DNA of 64,000 bases from Amphritea balenae (GCF_003858655.1 NZ_RQXV01000002.1:434001-498000); one strand, 5' to 3'. Shown: positions 8,413 through 16,606, counted from the first letter of the stretch. The notes: generated by a model from the sequence alone, not told the origin. Numbers and translations are program-made.

Positions 8413-8808
8413 ATGATCATCCCATCACCAGATAAATTAGTCGAAAGCAATGTCAGCGTGTTAGCCAAGTTTGGCTATAAAGCGTTTGAGGGGGCTGAAG
8501 AAGACTGGTCTGGAATGTGGGCGCTACTGAAGGGGGACTTCGCTAGTGCGGAGTCTTCTGAGGTGCCCGATTTCTCAGCAATGTCTCCAAGCCAGCAAGA
8601 GGCGGCTAAGATTTATATGCGTCGTCGCTTGATTGCCGATCGCTTTTTTGAAGAGTGTCGTGCATGCCAGGCTGATCTTTATAAAGGTATTGATACCGAG
8701 CAGATGGAGCGTTATACGCTGGCTCGCGATGCCTATGAAGATAGCGTTAACCATTTTGGTGAGGCGCGCGAGAAACTTGAAGAGATCATGAAAGGTGTTT
8801 ACTGGTAA
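8413..8808 (+). CDS. Small acidic protein of unknown function, di-iron operon
   Basis: A 131-residue soluble, acidic, helix-rich protein that I do not recognise. It has a Trp-containing region (EEDWSGMWALLKGD near 30-43), a CxxC-like pair in FFEECRACQADL near 78-90, and a charged C-terminal helix ending GVYW. The ATG at 8413 follows a strong GGGGG Shine-Dalgarno and starts 16 bases after the di-iron gene, with a terminator after the stop, so the two form a bicistronic unit. By position it may be a subunit or effector protein of the di-iron enzyme; that is inference only. Confidence 0.7.
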   Translation: MIIPSPDKLVESNVSVLAKFGYKAFEGAEEDWSGMWALLKGDFASAESSEVPDFSAMSPSQQEAAKIYMRRRLIADRFFEECRACQADLYKGIDTEQMERYTLARDAYEDSVNHFGEAREKLEEIMKGVYW

Positions 8809-8828
8809 GGTCTCTTAAGTTGATAGAT

Positions 8829-8863
8829 AAAAAACTAGTTTATATATTAACTAGTTTTTTTTT
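8829..8863 (+). terminator. Intrinsic terminator after the di-iron operon
   Basis: AAAAAACTAGTT (8829-8840) pairs with AACTAGTTTTTT (8849-8860) across an 8-base AT loop and runs into a tract of nine T. It ends the two-gene unit at 7614-8808. Confidence 0.8.
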
Positions 8864-8874
8864 GTTCAAAATAC

Positions 8875-8889
8875 TGGCACAATGATTGA
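8875..8889 (+). promoter_or_regulatory. Possible sigma-54 promoter upstream of the TRAP operon
   Basis: TGGCAC at 8875-8880 is a perfect -24 element; after five bases TTGA stands where TTGC is expected for the -12 element. The change of the normally invariant C weakens the call. It matters because a sigma-54 activator is encoded 6 kb away. It would give a leader of about 300 bases before dctP. Confidence 0.3.
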
Positions 8890-8894
8890 GTCGA

Positions 8895-8915
8895 CTGTTT
8901 CTGTATAGGAAACAG
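8895..8915. repeat. 7-7-7 inverted repeat
   Basis: CTGTTTC (8895-8901) and GAAACAG (8909-8915) are perfect arms around a 7-bp spacer. It lies between the terminator of the di-iron operon and dctP and could be an operator of the TRAP genes. The rest of the 344-bp gap (8864-9207) also holds an FNR-type box and a second inverted repeat GACTAA-N4-TTAGTC at 9029-9044. Confidence 0.4.
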
Positions 8916-8963
8916 ATTTGTGCTTAATCGAAGGGTTATCCCCCTGATTTGCTAGGGTATTGT

Positions 8964-8977
8964 TTGATCAATATCAA
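8964..8977. promoter_or_regulatory. Perfect FNR/Anr-type box
   Basis: TTGATCAATATCAA matches TTGAT-N4-ATCAA exactly, the consensus for FNR/Anr/Dnr regulators. It lies 230 bp upstream of dctP and 155 bp after the di-iron operon. If functional, it ties the TRAP operon to oxygen or NO status. A 14-bp match with ten defined bases is unlikely by chance in this small gap, but position relative to a promoter is not fixed. Confidence 0.55.
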
Positions 8978-9207
8978 GGATGCATGAATTATCGGGCAGT
9001 ACCGTCAAAGAAGACTGATACAAATAAAGACTAAAGAATTAGTCGATATGTATCACATTGTCGGTTATGCTAGCGTTAAGCTTTAATTGTGTAAGTTAAA
9101 GTCTGACGACGTAAGAAACAGGGCTTAGCCCTAATTTAGTCTTTCATATAAAAATAAAATTGATGCACTCAAAAGTGCGTACATGAGAAAGCCAGGAGAT
9201 AGAACGA

Positions 9208-10230
9208 ATGACAAATATGAACTTCCTGAAAACTGCAGCAGCTGTAACTTTGGGTGTTTCCCTGTCCGCAGGTGCTATGGCCGAAACTACTATGCGTGTA
9301 GCTAGCTGGTTGCCACCAACTCATCCACAAAACGCTGTTGTATGGCCGACCTGGTCAAAGTGGGTTGAAGAAGCAACTGAAGGACGCGTTAAGATCGCTA
9401 TCGAATACGGTCTGGGCCATCCTAAAACAATGTTTGAGCTGGTAGAAGATGGTGTTGTAGACGCTTCTTTCAGCTATCACGGTTATGTACCAGGTCGCTT
9501 TAAGCTGACTCAAGCAGTTGAACAGCCATTACTGGGTGTTGATGCTGAGGCTGCTTCTGTTGCGCACTGGCGTATATTTAACAAGTATTTTGCAAAAGCT
9601 GGCGAGCATGACGGTCTAGAAGTAATCGGTCTGTTTACTCACGGACCAGGTCAGATCCACATGGCTGATCCAGTTTCCTCTCTTGCTGATCTGAAAGGTA
9701 AGAAAATTCGTCTGGGTGGTGGTGTTCAGGGTGAGATCGGTCACCGTATGGGCGTAACTGCTGTAGGCGCACCAGCTCCTAAAGTATACGAAATGATGCA
9801 GCAGGGCGTAATTGATGGTGTATTCATCCCAATGGGTGAGCAGAAGTCACTGCGTCTGAAAGAAGTTGCTAAAAACGTAATTGCGTTGCCAGGTGGTATG
9901 TACCTGGGTAGCTTCGGTATCTTCATGAACCCTGACTTCCTGGCGGGTCTGGAAGCTAAAGATCGCGCTGCGATCATGGCTGTTTCCGGCGAGAAGCTGT
10001 CTGCAATGGCTGGCCGTGCATGGGATGCGGGTGATGCTGCAGGTCTGGTTGCTGCTCAAGAAGCGGGTGTAAACATCACTATGGTTAAGGATGGCGATGC
10101 GCTGTCTAAAGAATTTAAGGACCTGACTAACGGTATGGATCAGGCGTTCCTTGAGTCTGTTTCTGACCGTGGTGTTGATGCAAAAGCTGCGCTGGCAGAA
10201 TTGCGTGATGTAGCACGTAGCTACAAGTAA
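9208..10230 (+). CDS. dctP: TRAP transporter substrate-binding protein DctP
   Basis: A 340-residue periplasmic solute-binding protein of the DctP family. A signal peptide spans about residues 1-25 with cleavage after AGAMA. The family's carboxylate-binding arginine is Arg168 in LKGKKIRLGGG, and the QQGVIDGVFIP segment near 195-210 is also typical. It captures an organic acid for the DctQM permease. Ligand is unknown; the setting suggests an aromatic or related acid. The ATG follows AGGAG. Codon use is strongly biased, as expected for an abundant binding protein. A 37-bp gap separates it from dctQ. Confidence 0.92.
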   Translation: MTNMNFLKTAAAVTLGVSLSAGAMAETTMRVASWLPPTHPQNAVVWPTWSKWVEEATEGRVKIAIEYGLGHPKTMFELVEDGVVDASFSYHGYVPGRFKLTQAVEQPLLGVDAEAASVAHWRIFNKYFAKAGEHDGLEVIGLFTHGPGQIHMADPVSSLADLKGKKIRLGGGVQGEIGHRMGVTAVGAPAPKVYEMMQQGVIDGVFIPMGEQKSLRLKEVAKNVIALPGGMYLGSFGIFMNPDFLAGLEAKDRAAIMAVSGEKLSAMAGRAWDAGDAAGLVAAQEAGVNITMVKDGDALSKEFKDLTNGMDQAFLESVSDRGVDAKAALAELRDVARSYK

Positions 10231-10266
10231 GACACGCTAGCTGCACGTAATAAATAGGAGTCTTCT

Positions 10267-10782
10267 ATGACTTTTAGTGCCTGGATTTCAGCGCACTACG
10301 AAGAGAAAGGGCCAGTCGCTTGGCTGGCCTTTTTTCTTGAGTTGATCGCTGCCATAACACTTTTCTTCCTGATGTTACTGACCTGTGCTGATGTATTTGG
10401 TCGTTACTTTTTGGATAACGCTGTTGACGGAACGACTGAACTGACCGAGATGGGTATTGCCATTCTGGTATTTGCTGAGATGCCTGTTATCACCTGGCGT
10501 GGTGGCCACGTGGTAGTAGATATTCTTGATAAGATGCTGGGCAATACGCTGATTAAAGCATTGGGTCTGTTTTCAGCACTGCTGATGTCAACATCGCTGT
10601 ATTTCCTTGCGGTGCGGATCTTCGAGCTGGCAACTCGCTCATTAAAACGTGGCGAAGTAACCGAATACCTGCAGATGCCGGTTGGTTATATTGTTGAATA
10701 TATTGCAATCATGAGCTGGGCAACTGCCGCTCTGATGATCAGTTACGGTATTTACCGGCTACTGTTCCTGTCCCGGGATTAA
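10267..10782 (+). CDS. dctQ: TRAP transporter small membrane subunit DctQ
   Basis: A 171-residue inner-membrane protein with four predicted hydrophobic helices and the DctQ family segment TCADVFGRYFLDNAVDGTTELTE (residues about 38-60, given by its ends). It partners DctM in secondary uptake of the DctP ligand, driven by the Na+ gradient. AGGAG precedes its ATG. It lies between dctP and dctM on the same strand. Confidence 0.9.
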   Translation: MTFSAWISAHYEEKGPVAWLAFFLELIAAITLFFLMLLTCADVFGRYFLDNAVDGTTELTEMGIAILVFAEMPVITWRGGHVVVDILDKMLGNTLIKALGLFSALLMSTSLYFLAVRIFELATRSLKRGEVTEYLQMPVGYIVEYIAIMSWATAALMISYGIYRLLFLSRD

Positions 10783-10846
10783 TCCCGGAACTGTTTTCGT
10801 ATATTTTTAATATCACTACGTTGATAACGCTACAGGTAATTCCAGA

Positions 10847-12175
10847 ATGATTATCGCATTAACTGGCTTTGCAATTTTATTGATGATTATCGTGATTGTT
10901 CGCGTGCCTATCGCTTTTGCGATGGGTTTGGTGGGCTTTTTCGGTTTCGCATATATGCAGGGGCTGACCTTTGAAAACTTTATGGACTTCCGCTGGACCG
11001 GTGCGTTGTCGATGGCGTCTAAGCGCGTTATCGATACAGCACAGGAATATAGCCTGTCTGTAATCCCTCTGTTTATCCTCATGGGTAATCTGGTTACCAA
11101 ATCAGGTTTGTCTCATGAGTTGTATCGTGCATCTTATGCTTTCCTGGGGCACAAGAAGGGCGGTCTTTCGATGGCCACTGTTGTTGCTTGTGGTGGTTTC
11201 TCCGCTATTTGTGGTTCAAGTCTGGCTACTTCAGCAACCATGGCTAAAGTGGCGATGCCGCCGATGCGTAAATACGGTTATGCTGATTCACTGGCAACCG
11301 CGTCTATCGCTGCGGGTGGTACCCTGGGTATCCTGATTCCACCAAGTGTGATTCTGGTTATCTATGGTCTGCTAACTGAAACCAGTATTCGTGAGCTGTT
11401 TGCTGCGGGCTTTATACCTGGCTTTATGGGTATTCTGTTGTACCTGATGGCGGTTCGTTATGTGGTATGGCGTGATCCTTCAGCGGGTCCTTGTGGTGAA
11501 AAGCTAGGCTGGCCTGAGCGGATTCAAGCACTGAACGGTGTCTGGGGTGTATTGATCCTGTTTACCGTGGTGATGGGTGGTATTTATGGCGGTATCTTTA
11601 CGCCAACAGAAGCTGCAGGTATCGGTGCCGGTGGTGCGTTTGTTATTGCGCTTAGCCGTCGCTCTCTGACCTGGGGTGGTCTGTTTGATATCCTGACCGA
11701 CACTGCACGTACCTCTGCGATGCTGTTTGCAGTACTGATCGGCGCACTGATCTTCTCTAACTTTATCAACCGTGCGGGTTTACCTGCAGATCTGCTGAAT
11801 CTGGTTAATAATCTGGATGTCTCGCCGATGGTGGTTATCCTGGTGATTCTGGCGATCTACATTGTGCTGGGTATGGTGTTTGAGAGTCTGTCGATGCTGT
11901 TACTGACAGTGCCAATCTTCTTCCCATTAGTGCAGAGCCTTGGCTTTGATCTGGTGTGGTTTGGTATTGTGGTAGTCGTAGTTACTGAGATCAGTCTGAT
12001 AACGCCGCCGGTAGGAATGAACGTGTTCGTGCTTGCTGCTGTACTGCGTGATGTTAAGGCCAGTACGATCTTTAAAGGTGTAACGCCTTTCTGGTGTGCG
12101 GATATCATCCGTCTTGCACTGGTTACTCTGTTTTCTTCGATCGCGCTGTTCCTGCCGGAACTGCTGTATCGCTAA
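10847..12175 (+). CDS. dctM: TRAP transporter large permease subunit DctM
   Basis: A 442-residue, very hydrophobic permease with about 12 membrane segments. Family signatures include MGLVGFFGF near the N-terminus, the ATVVACGGFSAICGSSLATSA region near 105-125, GGTLGILIPPS near 155 and the ITPPVGMNVFVL motif near 385-396. It moves the DctP-delivered acid with Na+. The 64-bp gap after dctQ and the shared strand indicate one operon; a terminator follows at 12191-12226. Confidence 0.92.
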   Translation: MIIALTGFAILLMIIVIVRVPIAFAMGLVGFFGFAYMQGLTFENFMDFRWTGALSMASKRVIDTAQEYSLSVIPLFILMGNLVTKSGLSHELYRASYAFLGHKKGGLSMATVVACGGFSAICGSSLATSATMAKVAMPPMRKYGYADSLATASIAAGGTLGILIPPSVILVIYGLLTETSIRELFAAGFIPGFMGILLYLMAVRYVVWRDPSAGPCGEKLGWPERIQALNGVWGVLILFTVVMGGIYGGIFTPTEAAGIGAGGAFVIALSRRSLTWGGLFDILTDTARTSAMLFAVLIGALIFSNFINRAGLPADLLNLVNNLDVSPMVVILVILAIYIVLGMVFESLSMLLLTVPIFFPLVQSLGFDLVWFGIVVVVVTEISLITPPVGMNVFVLAAVLRDVKASTIFKGVTPFWCADIIRLALVTLFSSIALFLPELLYR

Positions 12176-12190
12176 ATAACACTGATTGTT

Positions 12191-12226
12191 AAAGAGCCCA
12201 TCTAGAGTAAATTTAGTGGGCTCTTT
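12191..12226 (+). terminator. Terminator after the TRAP genes
   Basis: AAAGAGCCCA (12191-12200) pairs perfectly with TGGGCTCTTT (12217-12226) around a 16-base loop and is followed by a T-rich stretch. It lies inside the longest possible reading frame of the next gene, which supports the shorter start at 12246. Confidence 0.7.
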
Positions 12227-12245
12227 CTGTTTAAGGGGTTCGAAT

Positions 12246-12731
12246 ATGTTACCTGTCGTTAAAAAAATTCTGTACGCATCTGATATTGATAAAGGTTCCC
12301 GGCCGGCATTCAGAGCGGCGGTTAGTTTGTGTGGTCACTATAATTCTGAAATTACCTTTCTTCATGTGCTTGAGCCTCTGAGCTCTTCGGCACAGAGTGT
12401 AGTCGATACAATGATGAATGATGCCTCTTTAAATGAGTTGCATGATCAGAGTATTGCCAATGTTAGACAGAAGTTGAAAGAGCGCGTCGATCACTTTTGC
12501 CAGACTGAGCTGGAAGAGAATGAAATGCTGTCTGAGGGTTCTGTGCATGCTCAGGTAGCTGAAGGTGTCCCCTGGAAAACTATTCTGAATGTAGCGGATG
12601 AGATGGATGCTGATGTTATTGTCATGGGCACCCGAACGCATTCGGCGGTAGGGCAGTTTCTGTTAGGGTCAACGGCGAACAAAGTAATGCAGAACTCGAA
12701 ACGTCCGGTTTTGATTGTGCCGCTTAAATAA
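12246..12731 (+). CDS. Universal stress protein (UspA family)
   Basis: A 161-residue UspA-family protein. It starts with KKILYASDIDKGSRPAFRAAVSL, an alpha/beta nucleotide-binding fold, and ends with the ATP-binding pattern GTRTHSAVGQFLLGSTANKVM (motif G-2x-G-9x-G-S/T near residues 131-150). The ATG at 12246, preceded by AAGGGG, is chosen over an upstream in-frame start that would run through the terminator. Usp proteins are commonly linked to TRAP operons, in some cases binding the transporter regulator. The exact role here is unknown. Confidence 0.85.
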   Translation: MLPVVKKILYASDIDKGSRPAFRAAVSLCGHYNSEITFLHVLEPLSSSAQSVVDTMMNDASLNELHDQSIANVRQKLKERVDHFCQTELEENEMLSEGSVHAQVAEGVPWKTILNVADEMDADVIVMGTRTHSAVGQFLLGSTANKVMQNSKRPVLIVPLK

Positions 12732-12761
12732 TTGATATCCTGCTTTTGTAATAAAGATTTT

Positions 12762-12784
12762 AAACGGCCGAAAGGCCGTTTTTT
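12762..12784 (+). terminator. Intrinsic terminator after usp
   Basis: AAACGGCC, a GAAA tetraloop and GGCCGTTT form a perfect 8-bp stem followed by a T-run. It ends the usp transcript 30 bases after the stop. Confidence 0.85.
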
Positions 12785-12882
12785 GGTTTAAATCATAAAG
12801 TTATATACTTTAGTACTTGTTGGTTGAGTATTTTTAGCCCGGCTGATAGGGTGAAATTATGTTTACTGGGAGAGTGTTTTAG

Positions 12883-13797
12883 ATGGATGTCTTTTCGGCT
12901 ATGGGCGTGTTCGTTCGCGTTGTTGATCTCAAAAGCTTTTCGCTGGCAGCTGCCGAACTGGAGATATCCAGTTCTTCCGTTAGTAAACAGATTGCTCACC
13001 TTGAACAGCATGTTGGTGCCCGCTTATTGCAGCGTACGACCCGACGCTTAAATGTTACTGAGATAGGCTCAGCTTACTATGAGCAATGCCAGAAGATTAT
13101 TTCGCAGGTAGAAGAATCAGAGAACCTTGTTTCCCAGTTGCAAGGTAAGCCTCAGGGAGTATTGCGAATTAACTGTAATATGACTTTTGGCCAGTTGCTG
13201 TTATCAAAAGCAGTACCCGAGTTTATGGAGGCTTATCCGGATATCAAGTTTGATATTACGTTGGAAGATGGTGATGTCGATCTGGTACGGGATAGTTTTG
13301 ATCTGGCGTTACGAATAACTCATCCTCAGCTACCGGATTCTAGCCATATCGCCCGTGAAGTGGCTTCAATTCCAATGTATATTTGTGGCAGTCCAAAGTA
13401 CCTTGAGCTTAAGGGGTGCCCGAAAGTACCGCAGGACCTGAAGCAGCACAATTGTCTGATCTTTATGCTGGCTTCCAATACAAATAGCTGGGTCTTAAAT
13501 GGTAAAGACGGCCGGGAAACCGTCCAGGTAACTGGCGACCTTAAGGCGAACAATGGGCTGTTAGTCCGTGAGGCAGTATTGGCGCACCGTGGTCTCGCTT
13601 GTCTGGCCTCCTTTGTTATAGAGCGCTTCGTTGAGGCCGGTCAGATTAAAGTATTGTTTCCAGAATATGAGCCTGAGCGGCTAAGTTTGTATGCCATCTA
13701 TCCTGATCGTAAATACACATCGCCAAAGGTGAGTCTCTTTATCGATTTCTTTAAGGCGTGGTTGGCGGATAATCTACATCAGGAATTTCTATTGTAA
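12883..13797 (+). CDS. LysR family transcriptional regulator
   Basis: A 304-residue LysR regulator. The DNA-binding domain (about 1-60) reads VFVRVVDLKSFSLAAAELEISSSSVSKQI in the usual helix-turn-helix region (given by its ends), followed by the substrate-binding domain with LRINCNMTFG and LALRITHPQLPDS segments. It belongs to the AaeR/CrgA-like group that often controls flavin monooxygenase or efflux genes. GGGAGAG precedes its ATG. It lies 181 bp upstream of, and in the same direction as, the flavin monooxygenase gene, which is the likely target. Confidence 0.88.
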   Translation: MDVFSAMGVFVRVVDLKSFSLAAAELEISSSSVSKQIAHLEQHVGARLLQRTTRRLNVTEIGSAYYEQCQKIISQVEESENLVSQLQGKPQGVLRINCNMTFGQLLLSKAVPEFMEAYPDIKFDITLEDGDVDLVRDSFDLALRITHPQLPDSSHIAREVASIPMYICGSPKYLELKGCPKVPQDLKQHNCLIFMLASNTNSWVLNGKDGRETVQVTGDLKANNGLLVREAVLAHRGLACLASFVIERFVEAGQIKVLFPEYEPERLSLYAIYPDRKYTSPKVSLFIDFFKAWLADNLHQEFLL

Positions 13798-13978
13798 AGT
13801 TCCGTGATAGTTCTTTTTTTACTCAGTGTCATGATGGATGACAAGGAAATAGCTTTAAATATCAGAAACCTTAGCCTGAAGCTTGAAGTTGTCTATCTTG
13901 AAAGTAAGGCGTGTGATTTTTACTTGCGGAGCCTCCGTTTGGGTTCTGCTAAATGCACTTTTATAACCTGTAGGGCTA

Positions 13979-15691
13979 ATGTTTAAAACTTATACTCGTC
14001 CTGAATTTAGCTACAGCCGCGACACAGACCAGGATGCTGAGGATGTTGTTCATCATCAGGTTATCGTTGTGGGGGCCGGTCCTTCGGGTATGGCTACGGC
14101 TATCGGTCTAGCGCAGCAAGGTATAGCCGTAGTGCTACTGGATAGCAGTAACACGGTTAGTACCGGATCTCGCGCAGTTTGTTATAGTCAGCGCTCCCTG
14201 GATATCGCAGATCGCCTGGGTATAGGTCAGCGGTTAGTTGAAAAAGGTACCAGTTGGAGTTTTGGTCGTACTTTCTTTGGTGACACTGAGGTTGATAGCT
14301 TTAATCTGACTGATACGGATAGTCGCCACCCGGCATTTGTTAATTTACAACAGTACTATTTAGAAGAATACCTGATTGATCGTATCGGTGAGTTGTCGGC
14401 TATTAGCTTACGCTGGGAGAACCGGGTGGTACGGATCGATCACAGTAACGAACTGACACTGCTTAAAATTGATACTCCTGAGGGCTCGTATCAACTTAGT
14501 TGTGATTATTTGATTGCAGGGGATGGTGCTAACAGTTTCATCCGGTCAGAGAGTCATCAGGACTTTAAAGGGCAGATTTTTCACAATCGCTTCCTTATTG
14601 CAGATGTAGTGATGGAGACTGATAAGTTTCCTGTAGAACGATGGCTCTGGTTTAATCCTGCTTTTCATGATGGTCAAACGGCGTTGATACAGCCTCAGGC
14701 TGATAATGTCTGGCGTATAGATTTCGATATTGGCTGGCAGGCTGATCCTGCTGAAGAGCGTAAACCCGAAAATGTGATCGCCAGAGTCGAAGCGTTATTA
14801 GGTGGTGATGTCTCTTTTGAACTGGAGTGGGCATCCGTTTATACCTTTACTTGTAGGCGAATGGATCGCTTCAGAAAAGCAAATCTGTTCTTTGTTGGTG
14901 ATGCAGCACACCAGGTCTCCCCATTTAGTGCCAGGGGTATTAATTCAGGATTTGAGGATGCTGATAATTTGGTATGGAAGCTCAGGCTGGTAATCGATGG
15001 CCTGGCATCAGATTCGTTGCTCGATAGTTACTCAGATGAACGCTGCTATGCTGCTGACCGGAATATGCAGCTATCGACTAATGCGACAGATTTTATTACA
15101 CCTAAGGCGGGACAGTGCCGTGTGTTTCGAGATGCGGTGTTGGATCTGGCAAAGGACTATGACTTTGCTCGAACACTGGTCAATTCAGGACGCCTGTCTG
15201 AGGCGGTCTTTATTGAAGAGTCCCCTTTGAATACGTCTGATGCAGATCATTTTGATTGTGATGTTTTACCAGGTGCTCCCTGTGCTGATGGTCCTGTCCT
15301 TTATCAAGGGAAAGATACTTTTTTACGATCTGTTCTTGGCATAAGCTTTACCGGTCTGCTTTTTGTTGATCAGGAGGATGAGGCGAGTCGGGTCGTTGCT
15401 CAGTTAGACGCTCAGTTAGCTGAACTGGCTGAGCTGGCGGTACCGGTTAAGACGTATATTATTGCCCCCCACGGGATGGAACTGGCTTTGCCCGAGGGAG
15501 GCAAGGTGATTGTTGATCATCGGGCTGTTGTCAGGCAGCGTCTGGATGCAAAGGCTGGGACTTTTTATCTCTGCCGGCCGGACCAGCTGATCGCCGCACG
15601 TATGCGCCGGTTTGATATGCCTGCAGTATTGGCGGCCCATAGCAGAGCGTTGGGTAATTATCAGGAATATGAGGAAAACGACAATGGCTGA
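13979..15691 (+). CDS. PheA/TfdB-type FAD-dependent aromatic monooxygenase
   Basis: A 570-residue flavoprotein hydroxylase. The FAD Rossmann motif GAGPSG is at residues 32-37, the DG motif region YLIAGDGANSFIRS is near 178-191, and the second FAD motif GDAAHQVSPFSARG lies near 305-318. A thioredoxin-like C-terminal domain (about 430-570) is typical of the phenol 2-hydroxylase/MhpA class. It would hydroxylate a phenolic or aryl-acid substrate using NAD(P)H and O2. It is followed, with an 8-base overlap, by a DUF2783 gene and then a glutathione-dependent isomerase, suggesting hydroxylation toward gentisate- or homogentisate-like ring cleavage. Substrate is inferred, not shown. Confidence 0.88.
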   Translation: MFKTYTRPEFSYSRDTDQDAEDVVHHQVIVVGAGPSGMATAIGLAQQGIAVVLLDSSNTVSTGSRAVCYSQRSLDIADRLGIGQRLVEKGTSWSFGRTFFGDTEVDSFNLTDTDSRHPAFVNLQQYYLEEYLIDRIGELSAISLRWENRVVRIDHSNELTLLKIDTPEGSYQLSCDYLIAGDGANSFIRSESHQDFKGQIFHNRFLIADVVMETDKFPVERWLWFNPAFHDGQTALIQPQADNVWRIDFDIGWQADPAEERKPENVIARVEALLGGDVSFELEWASVYTFTCRRMDRFRKANLFFVGDAAHQVSPFSARGINSGFEDADNLVWKLRLVIDGLASDSLLDSYSDERCYAADRNMQLSTNATDFITPKAGQCRVFRDAVLDLAKDYDFARTLVNSGRLSEAVFIEESPLNTSDADHFDCDVLPGAPCADGPVLYQGKDTFLRSVLGISFTGLLFVDQEDEASRVVAQLDAQLAELAELAVPVKTYIIAPHGMELALPEGGKVIVDHRAVVRQRLDAKAGTFYLCRPDQLIAARMRRFDMPAVLAAHSRALGNYQEYEENDNG

Positions 15692-15884
15692 ACTTATAAC
15701 TGCCTCAAATATGCAGGCTCCTGATGAGTTTTACCAGCAGCTTAACAGCCTTTATCAGGCACTGGATGATGATCAGAGTCGCGATGTAAATGCACGGTTG
15801 ATACTGTTACTCAGTAATCATATTGGTGATCAGCAGGTGTTGTCTCAGGCACTGAAAATTGCCGGTGAGCATGTAAAAGATTAG
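15684..15884 (+). CDS. DUF2783 small protein
   Basis: A 66-residue helical protein matching DUF2783: DEFYQQLNSLYQALDDD then the signature LNARLILLLSNHIGD-like block (here VNARLILLLSNHIGDQQVL). Such proteins are regularly encoded directly after FAD aromatic monooxygenases. The ATG at 15684 is chosen because it aligns with the family's start, is preceded by GAGGA, and overlaps the monooxygenase stop by eight bases, implying translational coupling. It may be a small partner of the hydroxylase; its function is not known. Confidence 0.82.
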   Translation: MAELITASNMQAPDEFYQQLNSLYQALDDDQSRDVNARLILLLSNHIGDQQVLSQALKIAGEHVKD

Positions 15885-15973
15885 TGATATAACCGCACCA
15901 ACGAAGCTGGTCAGTCCCGTTCAGTTCTACCCGACCAGTTAACACTAAGACTTAAAATTCAGAGATTCTAATT

Positions 15974-16606
15974 ATGCTGTTGTTTGATTATTGCCGTTCA
16001 TCTGCGGCTTATCGGGTGCGTATCGCTCTTAACTTAAAAAAAATGCCCTATGAGCAGGTGCCAGTTAGTCTGTTGGCGGGGGAGCATGTCGAAGATAAGC
16101 ACCTTAATCGCAATCCGCAAGGTTTTGTACCGGCGCTGCAGGATGGTGATCTGATGCTGACTCAATCTCTGGCTATCTGTGAATATCTGGATGATGCCTA
16201 TCCTGAATCAGTGTCTTTGTTACCCGGTTCTGCTGCGGATAAAGCCAGGGTAAGAGCGATGGCACAGTTAATCGCTTGTGATATTCATCCGGTTAATAAT
16301 CTGCGTATATTGAAGTATATGGTGTCTGAGCTGGGCGCCGTCGATGAGCAAAAAACTACCTGGTATCAGCACTGGATCTATAAAGGCTTCGATGCGCTCG
16401 AGCAGATTCTTTCTGAATCATCTGGGCAGTACTGCTTTGGTGATCAGGTGACTTTGGCGGATCTGTGCCTTGTGCCTCAGGTCTTTAATGCGAATCGTTT
16501 CAAATGTGAGTTGAGCGCTTATCCGAATATTGTTCGGGTGAATGAAAACTGCCTTAAATTGGAGTGCTTTACTAATGCGCATCCTGACCTGCAGCCGGGT
16601 GCCTGA
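15974..16606 (+). CDS. maiA: Maleylacetoacetate / maleylpyruvate isomerase (zeta-class GST)
   Basis: A 210-residue zeta-class glutathione transferase. The N-terminal thioredoxin fold carries the glutathione-binding SSAAYRVRIAL motif (residues 9-19) and QSLAICEYLDD; the C-terminal helical domain has the QLIACDIHPVNNLRILKY signature. It isomerises the cis ring-cleavage product of homogentisate (maleylacetoacetate) or gentisate (maleylpyruvate); the two activities cannot be separated by eye. It is 89 bp after the DUF2783 gene. No dioxygenase or hydrolase of either pathway is in the window. Confidence 0.88.
   Translation: MLLFDYCRSSAAYRVRIALNLKKMPYEQVPVSLLAGEHVEDKHLNRNPQGFVPALQDGDLMLTQSLAICEYLDDAYPESVSLLPGSAADKARVRAMAQLIACDIHPVNNLRILKYMVSELGAVDEQKTTWYQHWIYKGFDALEQILSESSGQYCFGDQVTLADLCLVPQVFNANRFKCELSAYPNIVRVNENCLKLECFTNAHPDLQPGA

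Noticed and set aside
12186-12245. N-terminal extension of the universal stress protein
   Set aside because: It would be translated through a strong terminator hairpin, and the Usp fold begins only after the ATG at 12246.
13804-13986. 60-codon forward frame between a LysR gene and the flavin monooxygenase
   Set aside because: No Shine-Dalgarno, no recognisable domain, and it overlaps the monooxygenase start; the region is more likely its promoter and leader.
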